Source of the DNA: an uncultured Eggerthellaceae bacterium
GTDB lineage: Bacteria; Actinomycetota; Coriobacteriia; Coriobacteriales; Eggerthellaceae
Direction: 5' to 3'
Assembly: GCA_910585565.1 (NCBI GenBank)
Contig: CAJUFC010000088.1
Coordinates: 1 to 12,505 of the forward strand
Length of the DNA stretch: 12,505 nt
The position numbers were made by a program, and so were the translations under genes. Positions 6,932 through 12,505 of this stretch are shown here, piece by piece. The stretch's first letter is position 1; each line of letters opens with the position of its first letter. The notes beneath the pieces are model-generated. The model did no database searches and was not told where the DNA came from. It saw only the letters and a list, made by a program, of their open reading frames with translations.

Positions 6932-7510
6932 TTACTCGGCAGCCTCTTCGGCCGCTTCTGCCTGAGCCTCGGCAGAGGGCTCCTCAGCAGGCTCCTCGGC
7001 CTCGGTCGCGGCAGCCTCCGCAGCAGCGGCTGCAGCCTCTTCCTCGGCAGCCTTCTTGGCGGCCTCTTCCTTCTTCTTGATGAGAGCGGCAGCCTCCACC
7101 TTCTGGTGCGCGGCACGCCTCTTGTCCTTCTCCTTGGTGGCAGCAGCCATCGCCTTGGCGCGCTCGGCCTTGGCGGCAGCCTTCTTGGAGCCGGTCTTGG
7201 CCGGGGCCTTCACCACGGGCTTCTCGTAGGCCGCGCGGTCTGCATCGGTTGCGACGGTGTTGGCGAGCTTCATGATGCCGCTCTTGCGGTTGGCGGCTTG
7301 GTTCTTCTTGATGACGCCCTTGGAGACTGCCTTGTCGAGCAGGCGGCATGCCTTGCAAGCCTCGGCGTACGCGACAGCGCCGTCCTTCTCGGCCACGGCG
7401 TCCTTCACGCGGCGGGTAGCCGTCTTCAGCTCGCTTTTGACCATGCGGTTGCGCATGCGCGACTTCTCGTTGGTGATGATGCGCTTCTTCTGGGACTTGA
7501 TGTTCGCCAT
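6932..7510 (-). CDS. rpsT: Ribosomal protein S20 with long C-terminal extension
   Basis: Residues 1-87 are a normal S20, a three-helix protein that binds 16S rRNA early in 30S assembly: [20 protein letters not shown] at the N-terminus, [20 protein letters not shown] at 60-79, and the usual end near residue 87. S20 is normally about 85-90 residues, but this frame continues to 192. Residues about 98-153 are Lys/Ala/Arg-rich and basic; about 155-192 are Glu/Ala-rich and strongly acidic. Both parts are low complexity and would be helical, coiled-coil-like or disordered. The frame is continuous with no sign of frameshift. The start is supported by AAGGG (7518-7522) seven bases upstream, which lies in a perfect hairpin. 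It is convergent with holA and divergent from lepA. Confidence 0.93.
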   Translation of the reverse strand: MANIKSQKKRIITNEKSRMRNRMVKSELKTATRRVKDAVAEKDGAVAYAEACKACRLLDKAVSKGVIKKNQAANRKSGIMKLANTVATDADRAAYEKPVVKAPAKTGSKKAAAKAERAKAMAAATKEKDKRRAAHQKVEAAALIKKKEEAAKKAAEEEAAAAAAEAAATEAEEPAEEPSAEAQAEAAEEAAE

Positions 7511-7515
7511 TGGTG

Positions 7516-7545
7516 TTCCCTTTCATCTCGTTTTGCGAAAGGGAA
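7516..7545 (-). promoter_or_regulatory. Hairpin sequestering the rpsT ribosome binding site
   Basis: TTCCCTTTC (7516-7524) and GAAAGGGAA (7537-7545) form a perfect 9-base-pair stem with a 12-base loop. On the rpsT mRNA the downstream arm is the Shine-Dalgarno GAAAGGGAA, ending five bases before the ATG, so the folded hairpin would block translation initiation. Autogenous control of S20 synthesis at translation is known in E. coli; that this element does the same is inference. Confidence 0.6.
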
Positions 7546-7586
7546 GGCTGGCAGCGCAAGACGGGGCGCGACGGGTGCGCAAGCGA

Positions 7587-7626
7587 CGCATCCGCTTAGG
7601 TGATGCGGGACTGGATTTCCCCGCAT
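7587..7626 (-). promoter_or_regulatory. Mutually exclusive hairpins in the rpsT leader
   Basis: Three segments share pairing. CCCGCAT (7620-7626) pairs with ATGCGGG (7603-7609), seven pairs with a 10-base loop. GATGCG (7602-7607) instead pairs with CGCATC (7587-7592), six pairs with a 9-base loop. The middle segment is common, so only one hairpin can form at a time. If rpsT transcription begins upstream of 7626, this is an alternative-folding leader, as in attenuators. No rpsT promoter was identified, so inclusion in the mRNA is assumed. GCGCAAG also repeats directly at 7554-7560 and 7577-7583. Confidence 0.4.
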
Positions 7627-7679
7627 GCTCGTCTTTCGACTGCCAACGAACGTCCCTTTGCGCAGCCATGTCTGCAGGT

Positions 7680-7701
7680 ATGACGTCTTGGTCGACGTCA
7701 T
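7680..7701. promoter_or_regulatory. Palindromic operator-like site between rpsT and lepA
   Basis: ATGACGTC (7680-7687), six-base spacer TTGGTC, GACGTCAT (7694-7701): perfect 8-base arms. It sits in the divergent rpsT/lepA region and ends about 25 bases before the lepA -10-like hexamer, partly covering the expected -35 area. The geometry is typical of a binding site for a dimeric regulator. The regulator is unknown. Confidence 0.45.
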
Positions 7702-7725
7702 GTCAGTTCGTTGAACACAATGCGA

Positions 7726-7731
7726 TAGAAT
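7726..7731 (+). promoter_or_regulatory. Possible -10 element for leaderless lepA
   Basis: TAGAAT at 7726-7731 is eight bases from the lepA ATG (7740), which would put the transcription start on or within about three bases of the start codon. There is no Shine-Dalgarno before lepA. The -35 area (TCAGTT at 7703-7708 with 17-base spacing) is poor, so a regulator or extended contacts may be needed. Confidence 0.4.
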
Positions 7732-7739
7732 ACCACATT

Positions 7740-9545
7740 ATGCAAATCGACCAATCACACATCAGGAATTTCTCCATCATCGCGCACATCGACCATGGCA
7801 AGTCGACGCTGTCCGACCGCATCCTCGAAAGCACGGGGACGGTGGCCGAGCGCGACATGACCGAGCAGCTGCTCGACACGATGGACATCGAGCGCGAGCG
7901 TGGCATCACCATCAAGAGCCAGGCCGTGCGCGTGACCTACACCGCAGACGACGGCGAGGTGTACCAGCTCAACCTCATCGACACGCCCGGGCACGTCGAC
8001 TTCACCTACGAGGTGTCGCGGTCTCTGGCGGCGTGCGACGGCGCGGTGCTCGTGGTGGACGCCACCCAAGGCGTCGAGGCCCAGACGGTCGCCAACGCCA
8101 TGCTCGCCATGAACTCCGACCTCGAGATCATCCCGCTCATCAACAAGATCGACCTGCCAGCGGCCGAGCCCGAGCGCGTGCGCGCCGAGATCGAGGACTC
8201 GCTCGCCATCCCGGCCGACGATGCCGTGCTGGCCAGCGGCAAGACGGGCGTGGGCGTGCACGACCTCCTCGAGGCCGTCGTCTACAACATACCGGCGCCC
8301 TCGGGCGACCCTGACTCACCGCTGCGCGCCCTCATCTTCGACAGCTACTTCGACGCCCATCGCGGCGTCGTGGCGCTCGTGCGCATCGTCGACGGGTCGC
8401 TGCGTAAGGGCCAGCGCATCAGGATGATGGCGACCGGCACCGAGACGCTTGCGGGCGAGGTGGGGTGCCGCACGCCCGTCGAGACGCCCACGCCTGAGCT
8501 CGCGTGCGGCGAGGTGGGGTATCTCGTCACGGGCCTCAAGGACGTGAGCCTCGTCAAGGTGGGCGACACCGTGACGACCGCAGAGGGCGCAAAAGCCGAC
8601 CCGCTGCCGGGCTATCGCGAGGCCAAGCCCATGGTGTACACCGGCCTCTATCCGATCGATGGCGACCAATACGAGCCGCTCAAGGAGGCGCTGGAGAAGC
8701 TGTCTCTCAACGACCCGGCGCTCGAATGGGAGGCAGAGACGTCCCATGCGCTCGGGTTCGGCTTCCGCGTGGGATTTCTGGGACTTTTGCACATGGAGGT
8801 CGTGAAGGAACGGCTTGAGCGTGAGTTCGGGCTGGACCTTCTGGCGACCGCGCCCAGCGTGGAATACCACGTCGTGTTGCGTGGCGGCGAAGAGATATCG
8901 GTCCATTCGCCTCAGGAGATGCCCGAGCCGGGCACCTACGAGCGCATCGAGGAGCCCTACCTCAAGGCCAAGATCCTCATCCCGCCCGACTACGTCGGCG
9001 CCGTCATGGATTTGGCAGTGGCGCATCGCGGCACGTTCGTCACCATGAATTACCTCTCGCAGACCACGGTCGAGCTCTTGTGGGAGATACCGCTCTCCGA
9101 GCTCATCATGGACTTCTTCGACAAGCTCAAGTCGAACACGAAGGGGTACGCCAGCCTCGACTACGAGTTCATGGGCTACAAGCGATCCGACCTTGTCAAG
9201 CTGGACATCCTCTTGGCCGGCAAGCAGGTGGACGCCCTGTCGTTCATCATCCACAAGGACAAGGCGTACGACCGCGGCAACACGCTGGCCAAGAAGCTGA
9301 AAGACATCATCCCGCGCCAGATGTTCGAGGTGCCCATCCAGGCTGCCATCGGCGGGCGCGTGCTGGCGCGCCAGACCGTCAAGGCCAAGCGCAAGGACGT
9401 CCTGGCGAAATGCTACGGCGGAGACATCACGCGAAAGCGCAAGCTGCTCGAGAAGCAGAAGGAAGGGAAGAAGCGCATGAAGGCGCTGGGAAACGTGGAG
9501 GTCCCGCAGGAGGCCTTCATGGCGATTCTGAAGGTGGACGATTGA
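7740..9545 (+). CDS. lepA: Elongation factor 4, ribosome-associated GTPase
   Basis: LepA (EF4), 601 residues, a translational GTPase that acts on ribosomes; proposed roles include back-translocation and assisting 30S biogenesis or initiation. G1 is AHIDHGKST (15-23), G3 DTPGH (81-85), G4 NKID (135-138) and G5 SGK (166-168); the SGKTG form is also found in other actinobacteria where many LepA have SAK. Beta-barrel domain II, EF-G-like domains III and V, and the LepA-specific C-terminal domain with [16 protein letters not shown] follow. Full length agrees with the usual about 600. ATG 7740 was chosen because [20 protein letters not shown] aligns with family N-termini; longer in-frame readings would run antisense through rpsT. 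It starts a likely operon with the next three genes. Confidence 0.97.
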   Translation: MQIDQSHIRNFSIIAHIDHGKSTLSDRILESTGTVAERDMTEQLLDTMDIERERGITIKSQAVRVTYTADDGEVYQLNLIDTPGHVDFTYEVSRSLAACDGAVLVVDATQGVEAQTVANAMLAMNSDLEIIPLINKIDLPAAEPERVRAEIEDSLAIPADDAVLASGKTGVGVHDLLEAVVYNIPAPSGDPDSPLRALIFDSYFDAHRGVVALVRIVDGSLRKGQRIRMMATGTETLAGEVGCRTPVETPTPELACGEVGYLVTGLKDVSLVKVGDTVTTAEGAKADPLPGYREAKPMVYTGLYPIDGDQYEPLKEALEKLSLNDPALEWEAETSHALGFGFRVGFLGLLHMEVVKERLEREFGLDLLATAPSVEYHVVLRGGEEISVHSPQEMPEPGTYERIEEPYLKAKILIPPDYVGAVMDLAVAHRGTFVTMNYLSQTTVELLWEIPLSELIMDFFDKLKSNTKGYASLDYEFMGYKRSDLVKLDILLAGKQVDALSFIIHKDKAYDRGNTLAKKLKDIIPRQMFEVPIQAAIGGRVLARQTVKAKRKDVLAKCYGGDITRKRKLLEKQKEGKKRMKALGNVEVPQEAFMAILKVDD

Positions 9546-9546
9546 C

Positions 9547-9741
9547 GTGGGTCGCAAGCACGACGAAGACTACGACTATCTAGAGGACGCGTTCAACGAC
9601 GAGAAGAACGAAGCCGCGATGCTGGAGGCCCAGCGGGCCAACAATCGCGGATGCCTCATCGCGCTCATCGCCGGCGTCTTCGGCCTCATCGTCATCTCCA
9701 TCATCGCGTTCGGCGCCATATCGGCAGTCATGCTCGCCTAA
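9547..9741 (+). CDS. Small acidic single-pass membrane protein
   Basis: A 64-residue protein I do not recognise. Residues 1-30 are hydrophilic and acidic (KHDEDYDYLEDAFNDEKNEA), then RANNRG acts as a positive boundary, and 36-63 form one strongly hydrophobic helix (LIALIAGVFGLIVISIIAF). The basic residues just before the helix suggest the N-terminus stays in the cytoplasm. It starts with GTG 9547, one base after the lepA stop, with AAGGTGG (9531-9537) as a fair ribosome binding site, and ends three bases before the dus gene, so it is tightly embedded in the lepA operon. The tight spacing and clean helix argue for a real gene. No function can be assigned. Confidence 0.75.
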   Translation: MGRKHDEDYDYLEDAFNDEKNEAAMLEAQRANNRGCLIALIAGVFGLIVISIIAFGAISAVMLA

Positions 9742-9744
9742 GCG

Positions 9745-10734
9745 ATGTGCCCTGGTGACCTCGCTGCCGCAAGCGCAGCCTCGCACACCGAAGTCCCGGT
9801 CTATCTCGCGCCGATGGCCGGGGTGACCGACGTTCCCATGCGCCAGCTCTGCATCGAGCAGGGCGCCGACCTCACGTTCACCGAGATGGTGTCGGCCAAG
9901 GGGCTGTCGTATGCGAACGAGAAGACGCGCCATCTGATCGAGCTGGCCTCGAACGAGCAGGCGGTGGGCGTTCAGCTGTTCGGGCACGAGCCAGCCATCA
10001 TGGCCGAGCAGGCCCGCTGGGTCGAGTACGAGCTTGCCGGACGTCTCGCCGTCATCGACATCAACATGGGGTGCCCTGCCCGCAAGATCGTGAAGAAGGG
10101 CGACGGCTCTGCCCTCATGAAGGAACCTCAGCTGGCGTCCTCCATCGCGCGTGCCGTTGTGGACGCGGTTTCGGCTCCGGTGTCGGTCAAGTTCCGGCGC
10201 GGCTGGGCCGAAGGGGACGAGACCGCCCCTGCGTTCGCGCAGCTGATGGAGGACGCCGGGGTCGCCCGCATCGCCGTGCATGGCAGGTATGCCGAGCAGC
10301 TGTATCGCGGGAGCGCAGACTGGGGATGCGTCGCGCGAGTGAAGGAGGCCGTGTCCGTCCCGGTCATCGGCAACGGGGACGTGCGCACGGGCGCAGACGC
10401 GCTCGCCATGCTTGCAGAGACGAGATGCGACGCTATCATGGTCGCCCGCGCCGCCGAGGGAAACCCGTGGGTGTTCGCCGAGATCAAGGCCGCCTTTGCA
10501 GGCGAGCCTTACAAGCTGCCGACCCCACGCGCGCGCATAGCGATGGCGCGCCGGCACGCGTGTCTTCTTTCCGAGCACAGCGAGCGCGCCGTCGTGCGCA
10601 TGCGCAAGCATGCCATGTGGTACATGCACGGCCTGCCCGGCGCTGCTGCTGCGCGCAGCCGCCTCAACTACTGCACGACGCTCGAGGACTTCGAATCCGT
10701 CTTCGACGACCTGGCTGACCTGGCACATCCGTAA
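9745..10734 (+). CDS. dusB: tRNA-dihydrouridine synthase, DusB type
   Basis: FMN-dependent enzyme, 329 residues, that reduces specific uridines in tRNA to dihydrouridine with NADPH. The TIM barrel shows LAPMAGVTD (21-29, FMN site), VQLFGHEP (77-84), DINMGCPARKIVKKGDGSALM (105-125) with catalytic C110, VHGR (178-181), VIGNGDV (207-213) and MVARAAEGNPWVF (232-244). The C-terminal helical tRNA-binding part ends about residue 325. The INMGCPxxKIVKKGxGSALM motif points to DusB rather than DusA or DusC. The first 15 residues (CPGDLAAASAASHTE) are not conserved and the ATG lacks a clear ribosome binding site, but it lies only three bases after the previous stop, so translation is probably coupled. 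Subtype is inferred from motifs. Confidence 0.93.
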   Translation: MCPGDLAAASAASHTEVPVYLAPMAGVTDVPMRQLCIEQGADLTFTEMVSAKGLSYANEKTRHLIELASNEQAVGVQLFGHEPAIMAEQARWVEYELAGRLAVIDINMGCPARKIVKKGDGSALMKEPQLASSIARAVVDAVSAPVSVKFRRGWAEGDETAPAFAQLMEDAGVARIAVHGRYAEQLYRGSADWGCVARVKEAVSVPVIGNGDVRTGADALAMLAETRCDAIMVARAAEGNPWVFAEIKAAFAGEPYKLPTPRARIAMARRHACLLSEHSERAVVRMRKHAMWYMHGLPGAAAARSRLNYCTTLEDFESVFDDLADLAHP

Positions 10735-10739
10735 CCACC

Positions 10740-10746
10740 AAGGGGG
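10740..10746 (+). promoter_or_regulatory. hemW ribosome binding site
   Basis: AAGGGGG, four bases before ATG 10751. It supports this start over in-frame ATGs inside dusB such as 10610, and the conserved radical-SAM N-terminus begins just after it. Confidence 0.75.
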
Positions 10747-10750
10747 CATC

Positions 10751-11869
10751 ATGCCGCACGACCCGTACAAGGCGCTCTATCTCCACATCCCGTTCTGTGC
10801 CGCGCGGTGCGCCTACTGCGACTTTCACACCAAGGCCGTCAAGCCAGAGGCTCGCGCCATCTCCGTCTATGCGGACTGGCTCGTGTCCGAGATCCGGCGG
10901 CTTTCGCGCGAAGGGGAGCTGGGGTCGATCGAGACCGTCTATATAGGTGGGGGCACGCCGACGCATCTGGGCAGCAAGCACCTCTCGGCGATCCTGTATG
11001 CGCTCGGCGTGTCGATGCACCTCACGCCCGAGGTCGAGTGCACGGTGGAGGCGAACCCCGAGTCGCTGGACGAGCGGCTGGTGCAAGACCTCTGGGCGCT
11101 GGGGGCGAACAGGCTCTCGTTGGGCGTGCAGTCCTTCGATGACGAGCTCTTGGGACGACTCGGGCGCATCCATACGGCAGACCGGGCGCGCGAGGCGATT
11201 CGCGCAGCGCAGACGCGATTCGACAACGTCAGCATCGACCTCATGTGCGGGCTGCCGGGACAAACGTTGGGGCAATTCGAGGAGAGCGTGCGCTGCGCCA
11301 TCGAGCTGGGCGTGAAGCACGTGAGCATCTATCCGCTCACGATCGAGCCGAAGACGAAGTTCGAGAAGCTGCTGCGCCGAGGCAAGCTCGAGCTGCCCGA
11401 CGATGACCTCGTCGCGGACATGATGGAGCTAGCTGAGCGATGCCTGCACGAGGCCGGCATGCGCCGCTACGAGGTGGCAAGCTATGCATATCCCGGATAC
11501 GAGAGCCGCCACAACATGTCCTACTGGACCGGCAAGCCCTACCTCGGCATCGGCGACTCGGCGGTGACGATGACCCAGAACGCCGAGCGGCGCATGCGCG
11601 TGCAGGACGGCTGCGTGATAGACGATCTCGCACCGCGCGAGATGCATGCCGAAGACCTCATGCTCGCCATGCGCATGACCGCTGGCATCGACGCTGCGCG
11701 CGCGGATGAATTCCGAGGACGCCTGCCTGGCTTCGACGACAAGATGTCCGAGCTTGTGTCGCGGGGCATGATCGAGCCGCACGAAGGCGGCTGGCGCCCC
11801 ACCCACCAAGGCTGGCTCTTCGGCAACGAACTCTTCGAATCCCTCCTCGACCTCAGCGATGATGAATAA
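10751..11869 (+). CDS. hemW: Radical SAM haem chaperone HemW
   Basis: HemW, 372 residues, a HemN relative that binds haem and is thought to deliver it to respiratory proteins; often misannotated as coproporphyrinogen III oxidase. The iron-sulfur motif is C16-x3-C20-x2-C23 (HIPFCAARCAYCDF), followed by D24 rather than the extra cysteine of true HemN. Next come IGGGTPTHL for SAM binding, EANPESL, RLSLGVQSFDDELL, IDLMCGLPGQT and HVSIYPLTIEP. HNMSYW at 254-259 matches the HNxxYW haem-binding motif of HemW. A HemN C-terminal domain closes the protein. Length is normal. It starts 16 bases after dusB and ends the + strand operon. In many bacteria hrcA follows; here a - strand toxin gene does. Confidence 0.94.
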   Translation: MPHDPYKALYLHIPFCAARCAYCDFHTKAVKPEARAISVYADWLVSEIRRLSREGELGSIETVYIGGGTPTHLGSKHLSAILYALGVSMHLTPEVECTVEANPESLDERLVQDLWALGANRLSLGVQSFDDELLGRLGRIHTADRAREAIRAAQTRFDNVSIDLMCGLPGQTLGQFEESVRCAIELGVKHVSIYPLTIEPKTKFEKLLRRGKLELPDDDLVADMMELAERCLHEAGMRRYEVASYAYPGYESRHNMSYWTGKPYLGIGDSAVTMTQNAERRMRVQDGCVIDDLAPREMHAEDLMLAMRMTAGIDAARADEFRGRLPGFDDKMSELVSRGMIEPHEGGWRPTHQGWLFGNELFESLLDLSDDE

Positions 11870-11907
11870 AAGAACGCTCCAGATTTCCTGCTCTTCATGG
11901 CGAGCGT
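11866..11907 (-). terminator. Likely terminator of the toxin-antitoxin transcript
   Basis: On the - strand ACGCTC (11902-11907) pairs with GAGCGT (11874-11879), and inner CCA/TGG can extend the stem. The downstream arm is followed at once by TCTTTTATT, a fair T run that reaches into the hemW stop codon. This polarity fits termination of the toxin gene, whose stop is 24 bases upstream. On the + strand no T run follows the stem, so it is a weak candidate for hemW termination. The loop is long (about 22 bases, less with inner pairing). Confidence 0.45.
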
Positions 11908-11930
11908 GTTGAGGCGTCCCTTCTCCGCAT

Positions 11931-12383
11931 TCATTCTGCGTCAAAGTCGATTTCGTCGTAGACGATGCCCTTTGATTCCATGAGAGCTAGCCATTCGGCG
12001 GGCGACAGAGCGTCGATGCTCGAGGACCGAAAGCCAGCTTTGTCCCGCGTGATAACGTAGTCGGCTTTGACTCTGCGCGCGCAGGCATAGATGATGAAGT
12101 CTTCGAGGTCGGGGCACGAGGAGCTGGCGCCCTCTGCGAGGTCGGCAACGGCCGGTGCGGCTATGTTGACGAATGCGAGACACTTCTTGAACATGATTCG
12201 CAAGTCACTGACGGGAATCGTCTTTCGCAAGACGTACTCGATGTCCGGAAAGGATTGGATGCTCGCCCAAAGTTCCACGTCGCCGAAGATCTGAGCGATG
12301 CGAAGCTTCCTGATGGATTCGAAGAATGGCTGTCGCTGGACGAAATAGTCTATGAGGACGTTCGTGTCAAGGAAGAGCTTCAT
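11931..12383 (-). CDS. PIN-domain toxin, VapC-like
   Basis: A 150-residue PIN-domain protein, predicted Mg2+-dependent ribonuclease. The N-terminus MKLFLDTNVLIDYF carries the first acidic ligand D6 (and D12). E49 in DIEYVL, D95 in DLEDFIIYACA and D114 in YVITRDKAGF complete a plausible catalytic set. The length is that of single-domain PIN toxins. Its ATG overlaps the end of an upstream reading frame by 17 bases, the usual tight antitoxin-toxin arrangement, and it probably depends on translation of that gene. Sampled stretches have about 50% GC, against roughly 65-73% in neighbouring core genes, so it was probably acquired horizontally. The RNA target is unknown; the subfamily is not identified, so no gene symbol is given. 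Confidence 0.85.
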   Translation of the reverse strand: MKLFLDTNVLIDYFVQRQPFFESIRKLRIAQIFGDVELWASIQSFPDIEYVLRKTIPVSDLRIMFKKCLAFVNIAAPAVADLAEGASSSCPDLEDFIIYACARRVKADYVITRDKAGFRSSSIDALSPAEWLALMESKGIVYDEIDFDAE

Positions 12384-12504
12384 ACCCTCGTCTCATCTCA
12401 TCGGCAAGGAGCTCGTCATAGCTCTTGTTGGCAAAGAAGCTTTCCGGCACCGGAAAGGTCGTCTCTAGGATGCTTTGGCGCAGCTCCCTTGATTGCGATG
12501 CGTC
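12367..12504 (-). CDS. Antitoxin, C-terminal part
   Basis: Open frame of 45 codons and a stop (TGA at 12367-12369) that begins beyond the right edge of the window. The visible end includes SILETTFPVPESFFANKSYD and ELLADEMRRGYEALP. An extended, toxin-embracing tail followed by a short amphipathic helix is typical of type II antitoxin C-termini. It overlaps the PIN toxin start by 17 bases in another frame. The DNA-binding N-terminal domain is outside the window, so the antitoxin family (RelB/DinJ, AbrB-like or other) cannot be told. Confidence 0.65.
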   Translation of the reverse strand, partial: DASQSRELRQSILETTFPVPESFFANKSYDELLADEMRRGYEALP

Positions 12505-12505
12505 A

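Noticed and set aside
6932..7247. S20 extension caused by a frameshift or fusion with another gene
   Set aside because: The frame is continuous, codon use stays strongly GC-biased, and the tail shows no separate domain, so a natural low-complexity extension is simpler.
7706..7716. GTTC-GTT-GAAC as a LexA or SOS box
   Set aside because: Only four-base arms with the wrong orientation and spacing for the CGAAC-N4-GTTCG consensus.
7257..7739. Longer N-terminus for lepA starting at 7257
   Set aside because: It would run antisense through rpsT and its leader. LepA similarity begins exactly at ATG 7740 and the resulting 601 residues is the family length.
10610..10750. Longer N-terminus for hemW starting at 10610
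   Set aside because: It overlaps the conserved end of dusB, while ATG 10751 has a good ribosome binding site and gives the normal HemW N-terminus.
1..12505. tRNA, rRNA, CRISPR array, insertion sequence or attachment site
   Set aside because: No cloverleaf, rRNA core, regularly spaced repeats, transposase or flanking terminal repeats were seen by eye on either strand.

Overview
The window looks like chromosomal housekeeping DNA from a high-GC Actinomycetota, most likely class Coriobacteriia (Eggerthellaceae or Coriobacteriales). The basis is strongly GC-biased third codon positions, the omega subunit and ThiI sequence style, and the gene neighbourhoods. The lineage is inferred from protein sequence alone. 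Nearly all genes are on the + strand; the exceptions are rpsT and a toxin-antitoxin pair at the right edge.

Layout. (1) 1-2556: a tightly packed nucleotide/RNA block with the end of pyrF (OMP decarboxylase), gmk (guanylate kinase), rpoZ (RNA polymerase omega) and thiI (tRNA 4-thiouridine synthase). (2) 2557-2891: the only large non-coding gap. It is AT-richer than its surroundings and holds several small inverted repeats. (3) 2892-6872: a DNA-uptake and replication block, comEA, comEC (overlapping comEA by 10 bases) and holA (polymerase III delta, 4 bases after comEC). (4) 6932-7510, - strand: rpsT (ribosomal protein S20), convergent with holA across a large hairpin. Its S20 carries a roughly 105-residue C-terminal extension of opposite charge blocks. 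(5) 7511-7739: the divergent rpsT/lepA control region. It contains a hairpin that buries the rpsT Shine-Dalgarno, two mutually exclusive upstream hairpins, and a perfect 8+6+8 palindrome. (6) 7740-11869: lepA (EF4), a 64-residue acidic membrane peptide, a DusB-type tRNA dihydrouridine synthase, and hemW (radical-SAM haem chaperone). (7) 11931-12505, - strand: a PIN-domain VapC-like toxin and the end of its overlapping antitoxin, at about 50% GC against roughly 65-73% for the core genes, so probably acquired.

The comEA-comEC-holA-rpsT-lepA-hemW order is a widespread bacterial arrangement; here a dus gene and a small membrane protein sit between lepA and hemW, and the hrcA gene that often follows hemW is replaced by the toxin-antitoxin pair.

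I found no clearly new enzymatic system. The strongest candidates for undescribed biology are regulatory or structural: the rpsT leader, the extended S20, the palindrome between rpsT and lepA, and apparent leaderless start signals at holA and lepA.
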